Positions 40,471-42,641 of a stretch of DNA of 42,641 nt are shown piece by piece. Where the stretch lies: the NCBI GenBank assembly GCA_944363915.1, contig CALVVR010000009.1:1-42641 (forward strand), given 5' to 3'. The first letter of the stretch is position 1. Every line of letters begins with the position of its first letter. The position numbers and the translations under genes were made by a program. Below the pieces are notes generated by a model. That model made no database searches. It saw only the letters and a program-made list of their open reading frames with translations, and had not been told where the DNA came from. Origin of the DNA: an uncultured Bacilli bacterium (GTDB taxonomy: Bacteria; Bacillota_I; Bacilli_A; RF39; UBA660).

Positions 40471-41005
40471 AACTAAACCCCTCCTTTTCTAATTCTGATT
40501 TAAGTGATAATCTTGCTCGATAAACAAGGGTTTCTATATTATGAAGATTTTTTTTCATTATTTTAGCTATTTCTTTGTTTGTAAAGCCTTCAAAATAAGT
40601 AAGCCATAAGACTTGCTTATATTCTAATTTTAATTTTCGCATTACTTTATGAATAAGCAACTTGTTTTCTTCTTTTATATAAGATTGTTCAATTGATTCT
40701 TGTTCAAATATCATATTGTCATTAATTGGTATCTCTTTTGATTTAGATTTTTTCCTTAAATAGTCGATGGCAATATTTCTTCCGATTACATATAACCATG
40801 TTTTAAAAGATGATTTTTCAGTATTCCTAGGTTTTTTTATTCCTAACTTTACAAATGTATCTTCTGCCAATTCTTCAGCAATATGAATATTATTAGTAAA
40901 ATTATTTAAATAAATAATGAGACCATCTTTATATTCTTTTACAATTTCAATGAAAGCTTCATCATCACCAGCAAGATATCGGCGATAATTAATTGTACCA
41001 TTCAT
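40457..41005 (-). CDS. ECF sigma factor
   Basis: A 182-residue sigma factor with only regions 2 and 4. Region 2 has AEELAEDTFVKLGIKKPR and SFKTWLYVIGRNIAIDYLRK; region 4 has LEYKQVLWLTYFEGFTNKEI followed by AKIMKKNLHNIETLVYRAR. Region 1 and region 3 are absent, as expected for ECF proteins, which answer envelope or stress signals. The ATG at 41005 follows agaaaggaa. It is coupled to the downstream membrane protein. An inverted repeat upstream may be its own promoter. Confidence 0.92.
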   Translation of the reverse strand: MNGTINYRRYLAGDDEAFIEIVKEYKDGLIIYLNNFTNNIHIAEELAEDTFVKLGIKKPRNTEKSSFKTWLYVIGRNIAIDYLRKKSKSKEIPINDNMIFEQESIEQSYIKEENKLLIHKVMRKLKLEYKQVLWLTYFEGFTNKEIAKIMKKNLHNIETLVYRARLSLKSELEKEGFSYEDL

Positions 41006-41039
41006 CAGCTTTTTCCTTTCTAGAAAGATAAATTACTCT

Positions 41040-41056
41040 TTCGTATATTACACGAA
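41040..41056 (-). promoter_or_regulatory. Inverted repeat upstream of the ECF sigma, possible autoregulatory promoter
   Basis: TTCGT-GTAATAT-ACGAA on the minus strand, 35 bases before the sigma start. ECF operons are commonly autoregulated, and a CGTA-type -10 is common for them. The 80 bp between uvrA and the sigma gene also has a small TGAG-T6-CTCA hairpin. Confidence 0.4.
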
Positions 41057-41084
41057 GGAATGAGAAAAAACTCACACTTTTAAA

Positions 41085-42641
41085 TTATTTTAAATAAGGT
41101 TTTAAAAACTGACCGGTATAACTTTCTTTAACTTTAACTACTTCTTCTGGTGTTCCGCAAGCGACTACTTTACCGCCTTCGTCGCCACCTTCTGGACCTA
41201 AATCGATAATATAATCGGCGACTTTAATGATATCTAAATTATGTTCGATAACTAAGACTGTGTCACCATTATCGACAATTTTTTGTAAAATCTGTAGCAG
41301 CTTTTTAATGTCATAGCTATGTAAACCAGTACTTGGTTCATCTAAGATGAATAAACTTTTACCAGTGGGCTTTTTTTGCAATTCTTTAGCCAATTTTACT
41401 CTAGCGGCTTCCCCACCAGATAGTGTTGGTGCACTTTGACCTAATTTAATATAAGATAGGCCAACATCCATCAACATTTGTAATTTACTCTTAACTTTAG
41501 GAACATTTTCAAAAAATTCAATAGCTTCTTCAACTCGCATTTCTAAAACATCATAGATACTTTTACCCTTATATTTAATTTGTAAAGTTTCTTGATTATA
41601 TCTTGTTCCATGACATACTTCACAAGGAACATAAACATCAGGTAAGAAATGCATTTCGATTTTTTTAACGCCGTCTCCCCAACAAGCTTCACATCTTCCA
41701 CCTTTGACATTAAATGAGAATCTTCCTTTATCATAACCTTTTATTTTAGCTTCTTTAGTACTTGCAAAAACTTCTCTTATATCATCAAAGACACCTGTAT
41801 AAGTAGCTGGATTAGATCTTGGAGTACGACCAATTGGGGTTTGGGATATATCAATTACTTTATCAACATTTTCTAATCCTTTTATTTGTTTGTATAAACC
41901 TGGTTTTTCTTTAAATTTATATAAATTACTAGCAACTGCTTTATATAAGATTTCATTAATTAAAGTAGACTTCCCACTACCTGATACACCAGTTACACAA
42001 GTAAAAGTATTTAACGGTATTTTAACATTGATATTTTTTAAATTATTTTCTTTAGCACCAATTATTTCTAGTTTTTTACCATTACCTTTTCTTCTTTTGG
42101 CTGGAACTTCAATTTTATCAATACCAGCTAAAAATCTTCCGGTGATACTATTAGGATTAGCCATTACTTCTTTTGGTGTACCACATGCTACAACTTCTCC
42201 TCCATGTAATCCGGCAAGAGGTCCGATATCAACTAAATAATCACTGGCTAACATTGTATCAGTATCGTGTTCGACAACGATTAAAGTGTTACCTAAATCA
42301 CGCATTTCCAATAAAGAATTAATTAAACGGTTGTTGTCTCTTTGATGCAAGCCAATACTTGGTTCATCTAAAACATATAAAACCCCGGTTAATCTTGAAC
42401 CGATTTGAGTAGCTAATCTAATTCTTCCCGCTTCACCACCTGATAAAGTACCAGCACTTCTATTTAAAGTTAAATATTCTAATCCAACATTAATTAAAAA
42501 TGAAAGACGCGCTAATATTTCTTTAATAATTAACTCTGAAATACTTTGTTGTTCTTTAGTTAATTTTAAATTAGATAAAAAATCTTTTAATTCTTTAATA
42601 CTTAATTTAGTTACTTCATAAATATTTTTTTTATTTATTAA
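41085..42641 (-). CDS. uvrA: Excinuclease ABC subunit A (5' end beyond the window)
   Basis: The last 518 residues of UvrA, the lesion-recognition ATPase of nucleotide excision repair; the frame is open to the right edge and the start is outside. Visible features are the first ABC signature [16 protein letters not shown] with [13 protein letters not shown], and the second Walker [16 protein letters not shown]. The zinc finger CEACWGDG followed by CEVCHGTRY is intact, as is the second signature [15 protein letters not shown] with [11 protein letters not shown]. The C-terminus [20 protein letters not shown] is standard. uvrB is not in the window. About 80 bases separate it from the ECF sigma gene on the same strand. 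Confidence 0.97.
   Translation of the reverse strand, partial: LINKKNIYEVTKLSIKELKDFLSNLKLTKEQQSISELIIKEILARLSFLINVGLEYLTLNRSAGTLSGGEAGRIRLATQIGSRLTGVLYVLDEPSIGLHQRDNNRLINSLLEMRDLGNTLIVVEHDTDTMLASDYLVDIGPLAGLHGGEVVACGTPKEVMANPNSITGRFLAGIDKIEVPAKRRKGNGKKLEIIGAKENNLKNINVKIPLNTFTCVTGVSGSGKSTLINEILYKAVASNLYKFKEKPGLYKQIKGLENVDKVIDISQTPIGRTPRSNPATYTGVFDDIREVFASTKEAKIKGYDKGRFSFNVKGGRCEACWGDGVKKIEMHFLPDVYVPCEVCHGTRYNQETLQIKYKGKSIYDVLEMRVEEAIEFFENVPKVKSKLQMLMDVGLSYIKLGQSAPTLSGGEAARVKLAKELQKKPTGKSLFILDEPSTGLHSYDIKKLLQILQKIVDNGDTVLVIEHNLDIIKVADYIIDLGPEGGDEGGKVVACGTPEEVVKVKESYTGQFLKPYLK

Noticed and set aside
41890-42240. 116-codon frame on the plus strand opposite uvrA
   Set aside because: Shadow of the conserved uvrA sequence; composition is explained by the opposite strand.
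41085-42350. uvrA starting at the internal ATG near 42350
   Set aside because: The frame continues to the right edge with conserved UvrA sequence (ABC signature and Walker B), so the internal Met is not the start.
1-42641. CRISPR array, insertion sequence or rRNA genes
   Set aside because: No evenly spaced direct repeats, no transposase frame with terminal repeats, and no rRNA-like GC-rich block were seen.

Overview
The window comes from a very AT-rich, low-GC Gram-positive bacterium (Bacillota). Shine-Dalgarno sites are strong (aggagg, aaggtgat), housekeeping promoters have TTGACA/TATAAT boxes, and two tRNA-synthetase-type T-box leaders are present. It carries many Bacilli-type sporulation genes: spoIIAA, a sigF/sigG-type sigma factor, spoVAC-AD-AE, spoIIID, spoIIIAH, gerE, gerM, yqfC, yqfD and ylbD-ylbE. 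YlbD/YlbE, GerE and the era-yqzL-recO order point to class Bacilli, probably a reduced uncultured gut lineage; that placement is inference. TGA is used as a normal stop in many genes (radical SAM gene, duf1653, ybeY, vanZ, yqfD, spoVAD), so this is not a Mycoplasma-type code.

Layout. Positions 1-390 hold a T-box leader (apparent Ile specifier) for a gene off the left edge. Positions 390-3830 are polA and a CDF metal transporter. Positions 3960-7690 mix a lipoprotein, tRNA-Ala, csaA with an XRE regulator, an XRE/Bro-N pair beside tRNA-Arg, and a kinase-like protein. Positions 7719-12130 carry uvrC, a radical SAM/SPASM protein, yigZ and a D,D-carboxypeptidase. Positions 12300-13300 are a small accessory pair whose second gene is split by an in-frame TGA. 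Positions 13527-15600 are rpsB-tsf with a long leader. Positions 15640-17530 are spoIIIAH-gerE-gerM. Positions 17526-24560 hold a GT2 glycosyltransferase, a CmpB-type membrane protein, spoIIID, lepA, yfhO and an orphan type IV pilin-like gene. Positions 24720-27480 are valS with a Val T-box. Positions 27488-31920 are the compact cluster yqfC-yqfD-vanZ-ybeY-era-yqzL-duf1653-recO. Positions 31970-34650 hold a small acidic protein, ylbD-ylbE, a membrane protein with repeated aromatic modules and a thioredoxin-like lipoprotein. Positions 34730-37820 contain tRNA-Ser and the spoIIAA-sigma-spoVAC-AD-AE cluster. Positions 37825-42641 hold a coiled-coil surface protein, an ECF sigma/anti-sigma pair and uvrA (truncated by the window edge).

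Most notable: the spoIIA-like operon has no spoIIAB between the anti-anti-sigma gene and the sigma gene. Its SpoIIAA homologue has Cys where the regulatory phospho-Ser should be, and the sigma factor lacks the usual N-terminal extension. The promoter still carries a perfect Spo0A box, and spoVA has a sigma-G-type promoter behind a terminator. The compartment-specific sigma circuit therefore appears rewired. Other points of interest are a possible RBS-sequestering stem at gerE that only read-through transcripts would contain, a TGA-interrupted gene with a CFI-box-like motif, and two surface proteins sharing unusual Trp/Tyr/Arg-rich modules.
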